Source of the DNA: Blumeriella jaapii
Lineage: Eukaryota; Ascomycota; Leotiomycetes; Helotiales; Drepanopezizaceae
NCBI GenBank assembly: GCA_009599575.1
Contig: VWND01000004.1
Coordinates: forward strand, 550,001-614,000
DNA length: 64,000 nucleotides
Direction: 5' to 3'
Positions 11,777 through 21,976 of the stretch are shown here, piece after piece. A program made the translations under genes and the position numbers. The notes under the pieces were generated by a model that saw only the letters and a program-made list of their open reading frames with translations, did no database searches and was not told the DNA's origin. The stretch's first letter is position 1, and each line of letters begins with the position of its first letter.

Positions 11777-14700
11777 ATGGATAGACAAGTAGCAGGCCGT
11801 CACAGACAACGTATCACCCACGATGCAGCCTCAGACAACCTGCAGCAGGGCGCGACTCCAGGCTCCAACCAGGGACTGGTAGAGCGCGATCTTTCAGAGT
11901 GGAGGTTCGCACCTGGCCCTGGCGTGAGACAACAGAAGCAGACTTCAATCCAAGAATCAGGAGTATCTGGCAAGAGTTCTGGTGAGTACTCAAGTACAGA
12001 GCCGTGGAAATTGGAGTGGATGCTGATGTCTCGATGATGGCAGGTCTCGCTCTCGACCTGGGACGCATGAGCCATGGGATCGCAGTACCCAGCACAAGAC
12101 TCACGTTTCCTCCTGGAGGCATGTACAGCCAGCCTGAGCCCGCATCCGAGCCTCGAACACTCAGCAACGCGGACAATCACTTCAGATTCGCCCAGAACCT
12201 ACGGAACGGCATGGCACTCAACCAGGCTCCATACAAGCAGAACAGTGTGCGGTCGATGGACCCAATCAGCCCGCTCGTGAATGCCATGTTGACACAGCAG
12301 CACATGCCATTGAGACAGCAGACTGAGCAGAATTTGCATCAGGATATGCTTTTGGACCAAGGACATTCGGGATTTGACATTACGGCGTCGAGGGCTTCGA
12401 ACAATGTATTTGACGATGATATGATGCTGCAGTCTACAATGGAACAGAGGCAGCCGGACTATGCCTTAGCCAAGTTCCGCCAGGCATGGCATGGCAATAG
12501 ACCGAATCAGCTGCAGCTGCAGCGGCAGCAAGTAACTCCTCCTTTTACCTTGAGTCAGTCCTCCACCAAGATTGTTTGGCCCCTTCTGATATCTCTAGGT
12601 GGCTATGTCCATACACCTGCAGGACTTCGAGGCCCGCATAGTTCATCACCCCTTGTAGGCCAGACCTCAAGCCCCACTGCCAGAATCAGCCTCCGCAGAG
12701 CTTCGAATCGCAGTGCCCACGTCCCTATTCCTGGATACTCCGAGAAAGAAGCAGACATGGAGATGGATATGGACATGGACGTTGAAGAGTATGTCGAGGC
12801 TCAGACGCCCCATCAACCTAGTCGTTACCCAAACACAAATTACACGCCTCGGCCACTTGCACTAAACCATGCACCGCCTATGGCACATGGTATTCAGCTC
12901 ATCTCCCCGCTTGAACTCTCTGATCGTTTTCGTCAAGTGTTTCCGTACGAACTATTCAATGCTGCACAATCCAAGTGTTTTGCTCCAATTTACAAGACGA
13001 ACGACAATGTTGTGGTATCTGCTCCAACTGGGAGTGGTAAGACTGCTCTGCTCGAATTGGCCATTTGCAGGGTTGTCGAGGGTCACAGATCTGGGGAGTT
13101 CAAGATTGTCTACCAAGCGCCTACCAAGTCTCTATGCTCTGAGCGTATGCGAGACTGGTCCAAGAAATTCAGTCATCTAAATCTACCGTGTGCCGAGTTG
13201 ACTGGTGACACAAGCTTGTCGGAGATGGCTCGCGTTCGGAACGCCACGATAATTGTGACAACTCCAGAGAAGTGGGACAGCATCACACGAAAGTGGAGCG
13301 ATCATCAGAAGCTCGTTGACATGGTCAAGCTCTTCCTAATCGACGAGGTGCACATCCTGAAGGATACCAGAGGTGCGACGCTCGAAGCCGTTGTCTCTCG
13401 CATGAAAACCATTGGCGCCAATGTTCGGTTCGTAGCTCTCAGTGCTACAGTCCCAAACTCAGAGGATATCGCCACCTGGCTGGGAAGAGATTCTACCAAC
13501 CAACACATTCCAGCTCATCGAGAGACCTTTGGGGAAAGTTTCAGACCTGTCAAGCTCCAGAAGCATGTCCATGGCTATGATGGCAACTTCAACGAGTTTG
13601 CATTCGAGAAGGTACTGGATGGAAAGCTGCCAAGCTTGGTGAGGCAATACAGTCAGAAGAAGCCCATCATGGTCTTTTGTTTCACGAGAAAGTCTTGTGA
13701 GAACAGTGCGAACATATTAGCCGAATGGTGGACTAGACAAAAGCCTTCGGAACGTTCTTGGTCACCGCCGTCGAAAACAGTGGCTGTGAGTAGCAGAGAC
13801 CTACGAGAGCTGCTCAATTGTGGAGTTGCCTACCACCACGCTGGCCTTGATCCTCAAGATCGTTCTGCTGTTGAAAATGCCTTCTTGCGAGGAGACGTAA
13901 ATGTCATCTGTTGTACGTCTACCTTGGCAGTCGGAGTCAACCTTCCCTGCCATCTTGTTGTTTTGAAGGGCACAGTCTGCTTCCAAGATGGCCGGCTTGG
14001 TGAGCTCTCTGATCTGGAAGTCATGCAAATGCTCGGACGAGCTGGCCGTCCTCAATTCGACGACAGTGCGGTTGCCGTCATCATGACTCGATCTGACAAA
14101 GTAGATCGTTACAAAAAGATGGTATCGGGCCAAGACGTTCTGGAGAGCACGCTCCATCTGAACTTGATCGAGCACCTGAACTCCGAGATCAGTTTGGGTA
14201 CGATCAAGAATACGTACGATGCAAAGAAGTGGCTCTGCGGAACTTTCCTCAGCGTTCGCATGCGCCAAAACCCTACATATTACAAGATTGACGGTGTTTC
14301 CCCTGGAGGAGATGCTGATCGAAGACTCGAGCAAGTCTGCGAGAGAGACATCAAGCTTCTTCAAGAGTGTCAACTGGTGAGTGTTGAAGACCGTATGAGC
14401 TGCACTGAGTACGGGGCGGCTATGTCTCGTTACATGGTTCAGTTCGAGACGATGAAGCTACTGCTGAGTATCCCATCGCAGGCCAAGACAGAGCAGATTG
14501 TAAGGATGTTCGGCTGGGTCATTGACTTGGAAGGAGCGCTAACATCCTCAGCTCAATATCCTCTGTCAAGCAGCCGAGTTCAAGGATCTTCGCATGAAGC
14601 CAGCTGAGCGACAATTTCTCCGTGAATTCAACAAGTCCCCTTTCATCAAGTTTCCTATCAAGGAAACGATCACGTCGACGCCCCATAAGATTTCGCTGCT

Positions 14701-17039
14701 TATTCAGGTACAATTGGGCGGCATTGACTTGCCTACGGACAAGGACTTCCTTAACGTTAAGCGTCAGTTTATAACCGACAAGAACATCGTATTCGAGCGC
14801 GTTCAGCGCCTCATACGCTGTGTCATTGACTGCAAAGTACATGATGAAGATTCTGTATCAGCTCGCCATGCTCTAGACCTAGCACGAAGTTTGTCGGTAG
14901 GATTCTGGGAGTACTCCAACTTACAATTGAGGCAAGTCCCACAGATTGGCCCTGTTGCTACCCGCAAATTCGTCAGCAGCAACATAAACAGCATCGAAGA
15001 TTTGGAAAACTTGGATACGGGTTCGATCGAACGAATCATATCCAAGAATCCGCCGTTTGGCAAGAAGACGCGGGATTTCGTTGCAGGCTTCCCTCGTCTG
15101 AAAATTGCCGCCGAAGTTGTCGGAAGAATGCCCACGAAGCATAGCAAGGCTCCCAAAGTCTATGTCAAGGCTCGAATGTGGTATAGCAACACCACGATAC
15201 CTGTCTGGAACGGTAGAAAGCCATCTTTGACATTCATGGCTGAGACGACGGATGGCAAGATTGTTCACTGGTGGCGCGGGAACATCGCGAAGCTGGAGAA
15301 GGACTTTGAAGTCAAGTTCTCCGTAGAGTTGTTGTTGCCCGATGTCGACATCAAATGTTGGATTGCGTGTGACGAGATTGTCGGTACAGTCAAGTCCTTT
15401 GTTCTCAAGCACGATATTTCAGCTTCGGAATTTCCACCTCCTCCCCCTCGGATAGAGATCCACGAGAACACCGAGGCAACTATTGGACGAGTAACACTCA
15501 GAGTTGCAGATGAGTTTGGCACCGACGATGTTGAAGATGATGACATGCTTGCGGCTGTCACTGGCGTTGATACCGCACGTCCACAGAGCCAGCCTGAGAC
15601 GGCACAAAATGATGACAATCACTCGGATGGATTTATTGACATCGATGAAGCTGAAGCACTCGCTGAAGCAGCTAAGGATAAGCCACAGAAAGCCAAGGTG
15701 GCTAAAGAACCCGAGTTCTACGAACCAGTTCAGATGGCAAATGGAAAGTGGACTTGCAATCATGTCTGTCGAGATGGTAAGCTGTTGAAGAATGGCAAGC
15801 CTTGCAAGCATTTGTGCTGCCGTGAGGGACTGGACAAGCCTCGAAAACTGAAGAAAAAGGTATGTTGATCGTCACTCTCGTTCGTGGTGGGACAAACAGC
15901 TGATATTGTGGCAGGCATCTTTAGCTTCCACTGGTACAGAGGCTGCTCCCAACAACGTACAGAAAACTTTTGGTTGATCTTTGAATGTTGGCTAAGTTTC
16001 AACTAGAGTAGCAAATCAAATACTGCAGAAGTTGACAAGCCCGAGAAAAAAGTATGTCCACACTTGTTCTACAAACGTGATTTATTCTAATCAGCGTTAC
16101 AGAAGACAGGCTCAGAAGCCGAGTCGTCCAAGCCCCGTGCTTTGCAAGAGTCTCAGGTTAGTGAATCTCTCAGCCCTTAAATCTCTTTACTGAATTTCAT
16201 GGTAGCCCAAACTCGGATTGGCCCGCAAGTACGATGATTCGGACTTGGAAGACATAGAGATTATCAACCTCGCAGACAATCTCTCCCCAGTGCCGTATTC
16301 CAAAGTAGCTCCCCGCGAGTATCGCAAGCTCCACGACCTTCATAATCGCGTTCAACCAGAAAAGGCCAGTCAACGTTTGACGCAGAACCCCAAGTTCTCG
16401 TACGCCAGCGGTATCTCACCCGATCTTCCCTTCCTGAGAAACGGGCAAGGTTCGACCTCAAAGCCCTCTGGCGAGGTAGAGGATGAAAGAGAAGATATCG
16501 AGTTCCCATCACCATCCGCCCTCCTCCATGGGCATAACCAAAAAGATCTCTTCGATGTTGTCTCCGACGATGACGACCCTTTCGCGGACGACCCAGTTAC
16601 TCCCAGCGATTCCATCCCAGCCGCTGTTCGCAACCCCGGCACAATAGCAAACAGTCCCTCGTCCTATCGTGACCCCTCTCTCGATGCCACCGCACTGCTT
16701 AGCCTCTCTGATCCCATATCCGCCAAGCCCTCAACGCCAAAAGTCGCTTCTAGCTTCTACAACGACATGTTCGATTTCGCCGCGTTCGAGGACAACGTTG
16801 ATATCGTCTCAGACGCCGTACCCTCCTCCACCCCAACCAATCAATCCCAGCTTCAAGAGCAAGCCTCGAGTTCGGGCCCCGGCACCAAGAGAACCCACTC
16901 GGCGAGCCCAGGTCCGGAAAATGTCAAACACCGCCGCCTCTCTCACACAGCGGTCGCGGACGGAGCTGCGGCTGCTCCATCGGCATCGGCGCTCCCGGCG
17001 TGGGTCAACGACTTCGATGCTCTCTCGTCGACGGGCTGA
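11777..17039 (+). CDS. MER3/HFM1-type meiotic DNA helicase (Ski2-like, with Sec63 region and zinc finger)
   Basis: Seven exons (11777-11981, 12044-14499, 14552-15859, 15915-15956, 16007-16051, 16103-16156, 16206-17039) give 1647 aa, long for the family; exons 4-6 are only 42, 45 and 54 nt. Superfamily 2 motifs appear in order: APTGSGKT (about residue 395), DEVH (about 502), SATVPN, FCFTRKS, AYHHAGLDPQDR, STLAVGVNLP and QMLGRAGRPQFDD. A Sec63-like region follows, with the helix-hairpin-helix-like stretch QVPQIGPVATRKFVSSNINS. A Cys/His cluster (CNHVCRDG, CKHLCC) follows, as in HFM1. Mer3 helicase extends heteroduplex and promotes interfering meiotic crossovers with the ZMM proteins. The Ser/Pro-rich N-terminal 300 residues and C-terminal 300 residues look disordered. 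It ends tail to tail with a HOP1-type gene, which supports the meiotic reading over Slh1/Brr2-type helicases; only one helicase cassette is present. Confidence 0.92.
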
Positions 17040-17919
17040 AGGACTTTGTCGACTTTATCGACTGATTGCCCTTCCTGCCTGCCCCTCTCACATCCCCACC
17101 TCTCCCTACAGCATCTATCTATCTATCTATCTATCCATCTGCCTGCCTTCTTTCCCTCTCTACTCCAGGCCGTGCGTGCTTCGCCTCCGTGCGCTTGACA
17201 TCCTCTTGTCACGAGCGCGAACTCGCCTAGCTGGACATGTTTTCTCTTCTCGGCGCCTGGGGCTCACACACTTGCTTACTTGCGTGCTCGATGTCAGGAC
17301 GAAGCTATTGCCGGATTTGATCGGCGAGGGGTGGGCTCGGACCACGGCTGCTCGACGTGATCGGTAGATAGGTAGATGACCATTTGCATCGCATAGTTGC
17401 TATTTCTTGTTTCTCTCTCTCTCTCTCTCTCTTCTTTTTCTCCCTTTTAGCTTGGTAGATAGAATGGAAAGCCATCCATGATCTTGCCTAGTGCGAACAG
17501 ATCTTGTCACGTGTTCCTGCTAATCCTGCCCCGGAATTCATGTGATGCTTCGGGATGGCGGATTCAGACCAGTCATTGGAGAAACGTGGATACTGAGGGC
17601 TAGCGAGTATCCTCCTGGGTTCGTGCAGAAACATGATTACTTCTCAGGGAACACGTAGCCATCAAAGAACATCGGAGAACGAGACATGGATTGTGAGGAG
17701 CTAATGTGAGCTAGGCCCGACAGCGGGACATGATGTTACATCCACCAAAAGTACGCTATGCCACATTCCCACTTTGTTCAGATCAACGCAAAGTCCTAAA
17801 TACCCCATATCGGAACAGCAACGGCCGCCGTAGAATGCCAACACATCGACATACGCCTCTGAACAGCTAACATCTTCCAGCATGACTTCATTTGACTTCC
17901 TCACACCAACGACCGAGAC
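17040..17919. other. Convergent 3' intergenic region with microsatellites
   Basis: The region between the stop codons of the MER3-type and HOP1-type genes. It contains a CTAT array (about 17113-17136), a TC run (about 17413-17432) and a CACGTG near 17508. No gene seen. Confidence 0.65.
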
Positions 17920-20469
17920 TCAAAAATTGTACGCAGGCACGACCATGGGACTCATCTGACTGGCTTTGCGACGCTTCACTGGTTGATCTTGGGATATCAA
18001 CTCGGCCACTCGCTTCGCTCTGCTTGGCTGAGGACTTGGAGTCCCTTGAGTAGTGCTTGCGTATCTGGGGGTACGTGGATTAGACTGCTGCCGTGCACTG
18101 TGGGCTACATGTGGAGTGCCAGATCGTCTTCGACCGGTGTTCCGAGTCGCTGGAGTACCCATGCTGAAGCCGTCTTGGGTGGTACCATCATCGAAGGAGG
18201 TAGCTCGCTGTATGGCACCATCTCGCCTTGACACCTCTCGGGGGCTAGCAACCTCGTCGGTGGATGTGGTCTCCGCGTCCGAGACATCAGTTCCTGGCTG
18301 TTTAAACTACTCACAGTCCGCATCAGATGCACATTTTCCAAGTCAGTAACGGGCTCGAGAATGCTTACGAGCAAGAAAAGCCCTTTCCTTGGTTCGAAGT
18401 ATTCTCTACCGACTACTTCATCGTCTCCGACATACTTATACTCCAAAGCCCCCATATCTTTCCATGCTTCGGTGGGGCACTGCTGGATATGCCCTTGGGA
18501 TACCAAATTCTGAAGAACGCTTATTGCATTCTCATTATCACAACCTAATAGCAATTAGATGTGGACAAAGCAGGTAGCAAGTCGTGTTCCTTACCAAGAT
18601 GGACCTTAAGCTGTCCCACCGTCACCGATGAAGATTGCTGACCCTGGAAGAGATAAAGAGTTCTCCTCAGCAAGCAATCAACTTTCATCTGCATCATGTC
18701 TATAGCAACGTGCGGGAATCGATTTCTGATGCAGCTGTAGCAGAAATGGTATCTGGGTATGTCTTTGAGGTAACCATAGCACTCGGCGTGTTGAAGGCTT
18801 TGGCAAACTCCGCATTGGATCTGCCCTTGGTTAGCCCATGGGTCCGATGAAAGATGTAAAAAGATCTTACTAAGTCTCCGTCCTCCCGATCTCCATCACA
18901 GTTGCAAATGATCCCGATATCTTGGAGAGCGTCAAGATCAAGATCATCATCACCTCGTTGTGTAGTTATGTTCTGGATACATTTTTCAAGTTCCTCGCAG
19001 ACATCTTGTGTGTACTGAGGAGCGGTCGCCCTCTGTTCAGCAGTCGCGGTGTTGGGCGCTGAATGTCGCAGTGGGAGTGGTTGGGTGTCCTGAGAAGACG
19101 CAAGTGGAACTCTCAAATGACCCTATTGCACCACAAAGATTAGCTCGATGTGATGTTTCGATTGAGGCGCTGCATACTGCCAAACGCATCCGCGCGAGAT
19201 TCTGAGACTGTGTCTGGCCCCCATCAGACGCCGAAACCGCAGAAGAAGACCTCAATTTCTGTGGCTCATCGCGTTGAGATGTCTGGTTGCTGCTCACTGT
19301 GTTGGGCTCAGGACTGGCGATTGGTGGCACCTCAACTCGTTGCGAGGGGATCTCTCTGAAGCCCGGAAGGTTGAGACAACACGAGATACTGGATGAATGA
19401 CAAGTCAGCCTCGAACTGTTCATGTCGAGGAACGTAGCACTCAAGCTCACCCGTGTATGCCGGTAACCATTTTGAGACCCTCCGTCTGGGGGCTGCTGAT
19501 ATCAAGCAGCTTTTTGGTGTCATCATCACCTGGGTGAAAGGCCTCCGGCTCATAGTCCTCGGGCGTGATCTCGGTGTACTCTAATTGCATATGAATGCGG
19601 GAGCCAGCTTCGAACGTCAAGACATGTCAGCATGGGGTTTTTTTGTGGTTTGTTTTTTGTGTGGAAAGTTTTCGAGTATTTGTGCGTACCCGAAAGCGCG
19701 CTGGTGATCTGGCTACTTAGAAGAAACTCCAAGACTTTATCAATCATTTCCTTGACCCTGTTCTTAGCATCAATAACGAGGAGTTTCTCTGGCTCGGGGC
19801 CTTGACTACTCCTAATCTCTGTATTGATATGGGCTCCGTCGCCTTCATACGAGACTGTCATAGCGTATGACTCGACAGCATTCCGGGTGGTCAATGCATC
19901 ACTTCCGGGCTCATGGAAGGATAGCTGTACTTTGTGGAGATAGCGTTTCCGCAGAGCATCACTGACTCCAACCGCCTGCGACTGTTGTTAACCTCGACGC
20001 CAGCGTCGAGGGAAAGCAGGAGACTTACTAGACGCGAGAGCAACTTATCCACCTGTTGATTCAGGCCAGGAACCGGTACCTTCCAATTGTATCCGCCGAC
20101 CACCGTCTTGGCATCGGTGCCTATCAAGAAAGCGTCGTAGGATGTGTTGGGGTCTGTTGGGTCAAAACTGCGCGTAGCCCATGTAGCGCCACGAATCGCC
20201 TGGCTGGACGATCTCTTAGCCGCAGCGCAGGCGTGAAGGAAGGGGGTCGATTCTGTACCGGAAATGGATCACTTGGAAGATCTTCAGGCAAGCCATGGTT
20301 AGTCGCGTCGGAGACAGGCGCAAGAAAGGGTACTCACAATCGCCGAGATGGCAATCCGCACTATCTCGAAGCTGTGTTGCGACTTGAGCTCCACGGCAGG
20401 AGCCGGCTTGGGCCTTGGTCGAATGTCCGTCTTGCGGGAGATCTTCTTCTGGCGGCGTGTGGATACCAT
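17920..20469 (-). CDS. hop1: HOP1-type meiotic axis protein (HORMA domain plus PHD-like zinc finger)
   Basis: Nine exons: 20338-20469, about 20029-20252, 19690-19975, 19451-19580, 19178-19388, 18871-19122, 18595-18820, 18369-18544 and 17920-18306; all but exon 2 keep frame. The length is about 674 aa. The HORMA domain spans roughly residues 35-260, with QHSFEIVRIAISAI, GYNWKVPVPGLNQQVDKLL, LRKRYLHKVQLSFHEPG and VESYAMTVSYEGDG. Across the exon 6/7 junction is a zinc finger: CNCDGDREDGDL followed by IQCGVCQSLQHAECYGY and HFCYSC, the Hop1 PHD-like arrangement. A winged-helix-like segment follows (about 489-545). The tail is disordered with a basic PVKRRK signal. Hop1 assembles on meiotic chromosome axes and promotes inter-homologue double-strand-break repair. 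The 5' edge of exon 2 is unresolved: the best acceptor leaves the frame one base off (see findings). Confidence 0.88.
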
Positions 20470-20696
20470 CGTGGATGCTGCACGACGAGGGTGATGAGAT
20501 GGCGGGTGGATCAGGTATCTCGGTATGGATAGGACCGTCGAACGGATTTGGTAAGGCGGCGGTTTGGGGGACGAAAGGAGAGCGGGAAAGGAAGAGGAGG
20601 TGGAGGGGGAGGGGGCGGTGGAAGAAAAAGGCTGGAAGAGAAGAAGTATCGACAGGAGGTGAAAGTCAATAGTCGATAATCGATAGTCGATAGATG

Positions 20697-20806
20697 TGAG
20701 GAAAGAAAAAAGAATGGGGAGGGACGGGAGGGAGGGGGAGGAAAGGAAAGAAAAGAAAAGAGAAGAGAAGAGAAGAAACGAGACGAGACGGGACGAGAAG
20801 AGACGG
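20697..20806. repeat. Near-pure purine tract upstream of hop1
   Basis: About 110 nt of G/A with few interruptions, including GGGAGGGAGGGGGAGG and AAAGAAAAGAGAAGAGAAG runs. Such tracts can form triplex or G-quadruplex DNA, which here is only a possibility. Confidence 0.7.
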
Positions 20807-20913
20807 CCCTCAGTGAGGTGGGCATGTGCCTGGCGTAGTTAGTGCGTGAGCCTGAGGCACGGTACGCAGTTGAGCACCCAGGTGGGAAGGAGCGACTGCA
20901 GGTGCAGAGTACA

Positions 20914-20971
20914 CACGTGATACATATACCACGTGATCTCCCACCACACGTGTTGGCAAACACACCACGTG
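20914..20971. promoter_or_regulatory. Cluster of four CACGTG palindromes
   Basis: CACGTG begins at 20914, 20930, 20947 and 20966, giving spacings of 16, 17 and 19 bp. CACGTG is the E-box core bound by bHLH proteins such as Cbf1 or Pho4 in fungi. The cluster lies about 450 bp upstream of the hop1 ATG and 1 kb upstream of the CDC4-type ATG. Confidence 0.75.
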
Positions 20972-21855
20972 ACAACAGGGCAAGCACCATAGCGTCAGCG
21001 TAGGTGCCTGTCCAGTACTGTCCAGTCCTGGACTGTACGCAGAGAGTCGAGCATGTCAAATGGAGAAAAAGAATATCCGCATACGCGTAGCGAGCGGATT
21101 GCCTGGATAGGTACTGACGGTACTCACCGTACTTACAGTACAGTGCTGTGGTGTACAATATAATAGGCGCTGCCCAGAACACCGATTCGCGAAGCGAGAG
21201 GGCAGAAAGAAAACGTGATCGAGCACTAGCACCCACGCAGCACCACGTCAACAAACACCCCCAGAAACACTGCTGTCGCCGTGCTGTATGTGTGTTCTGT
21301 CCGGTATCGTGAACATCCACGCTGCACTTCGCCGTCGTGTCAGACGTGGCGGCGGAAGGGCCGAGCGCGGCTGATCGGCACCACGGGGAAGCGAGTCGGG
21401 CTGGTCGGGCTGGTCGGACTGTCATTCGTGACTTGCGATTCAGGAACTGCGAGCTGCTCTCCACTCGACCTTCATCCCATCCCGACAACAGCTTCACCTC
21501 GACCCCCTCGACCCTCGACCCCGCGACCACCTCAACTCCCTCGTTCTGCCTCACTCAGGTCCCTCGACTCTCGAAACTCCCTCGCCACTTGCGGGCTCGA
21601 ATTTCGGGCGTCGCGGCGGATAATTCGAGACGGGCGTTCGACCGCCTCACCTCTTGGGCCAGCCAGCCTCCACCGTCCACGACCAACGCCCGCGCCCTCC
21701 CCGTTCACCAGGGATCGAGAGAACCGCATCACAGCAGCGAGAAGAGGATATGGTCTGCCGGTCAAGAGTCTAGTATATCATCGCGTCCGCGTCCTCAAGG
21801 AGAGGGGCTGGGTTGGCTGGGCTGGGCTGGGCTGGGCTTCTTCGCAACCTTCTCA

Positions 21856-21924
21856 CCTCCTCCTCCTCCTCCTCCTCCTCCTCCTCCTCCTCCTCCACCA
21901 CCACCACCACCACCACCACCACCC
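21856..21924. repeat. CTC and CCA trinucleotide microsatellite
   Basis: About 13 CTC units followed by about 10 CCA units lie some 50 bp upstream of the CDC4-type start codon, probably inside its 5' UTR. Trinucleotide periodicity keeps frames open, so longer ORFs starting upstream are artefacts. Confidence 0.9.
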
Positions 21925-21976
21925 TTCATTCTCCCACAGCACCACGAGGACGACGCCCGAGGCAGCAGAGCTCACC

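Larger units (their letters stand above)
20470..21976. promoter_or_regulatory. Divergent promoter region between hop1 and CDC4-type gene
   Basis: About 1.5 kb between two start codons. From left to right it holds a purine-only tract (about 20697-20806), four CACGTG sites (20914-20971), TACTGTA-type sites (about 21013 and 21110-21150), a GCTGG repeat (about 21815-21837) and CTC then CCA trinucleotide runs (about 21856-21924) immediately 5' of the CDC4-type ATG. The 347-codon and 407-codon frames crossing it are composed of repeat translation and are not called. Confidence 0.65.

Noticed and set aside
20511..21554. 347-codon minus-strand ORF upstream of hop1
   Set aside because: The translation is dominated by purine-tract and repeat residues (Ser, Phe, Pro runs), overlaps other long frames, and has no family-like block; it is promoter DNA.
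21281..21976. Long frames reading into the CDC4-type gene from upstream
   Set aside because: They are held open by the CTC/CCA trinucleotide repeat; the ATG at 21977 after the repeat is the natural start.
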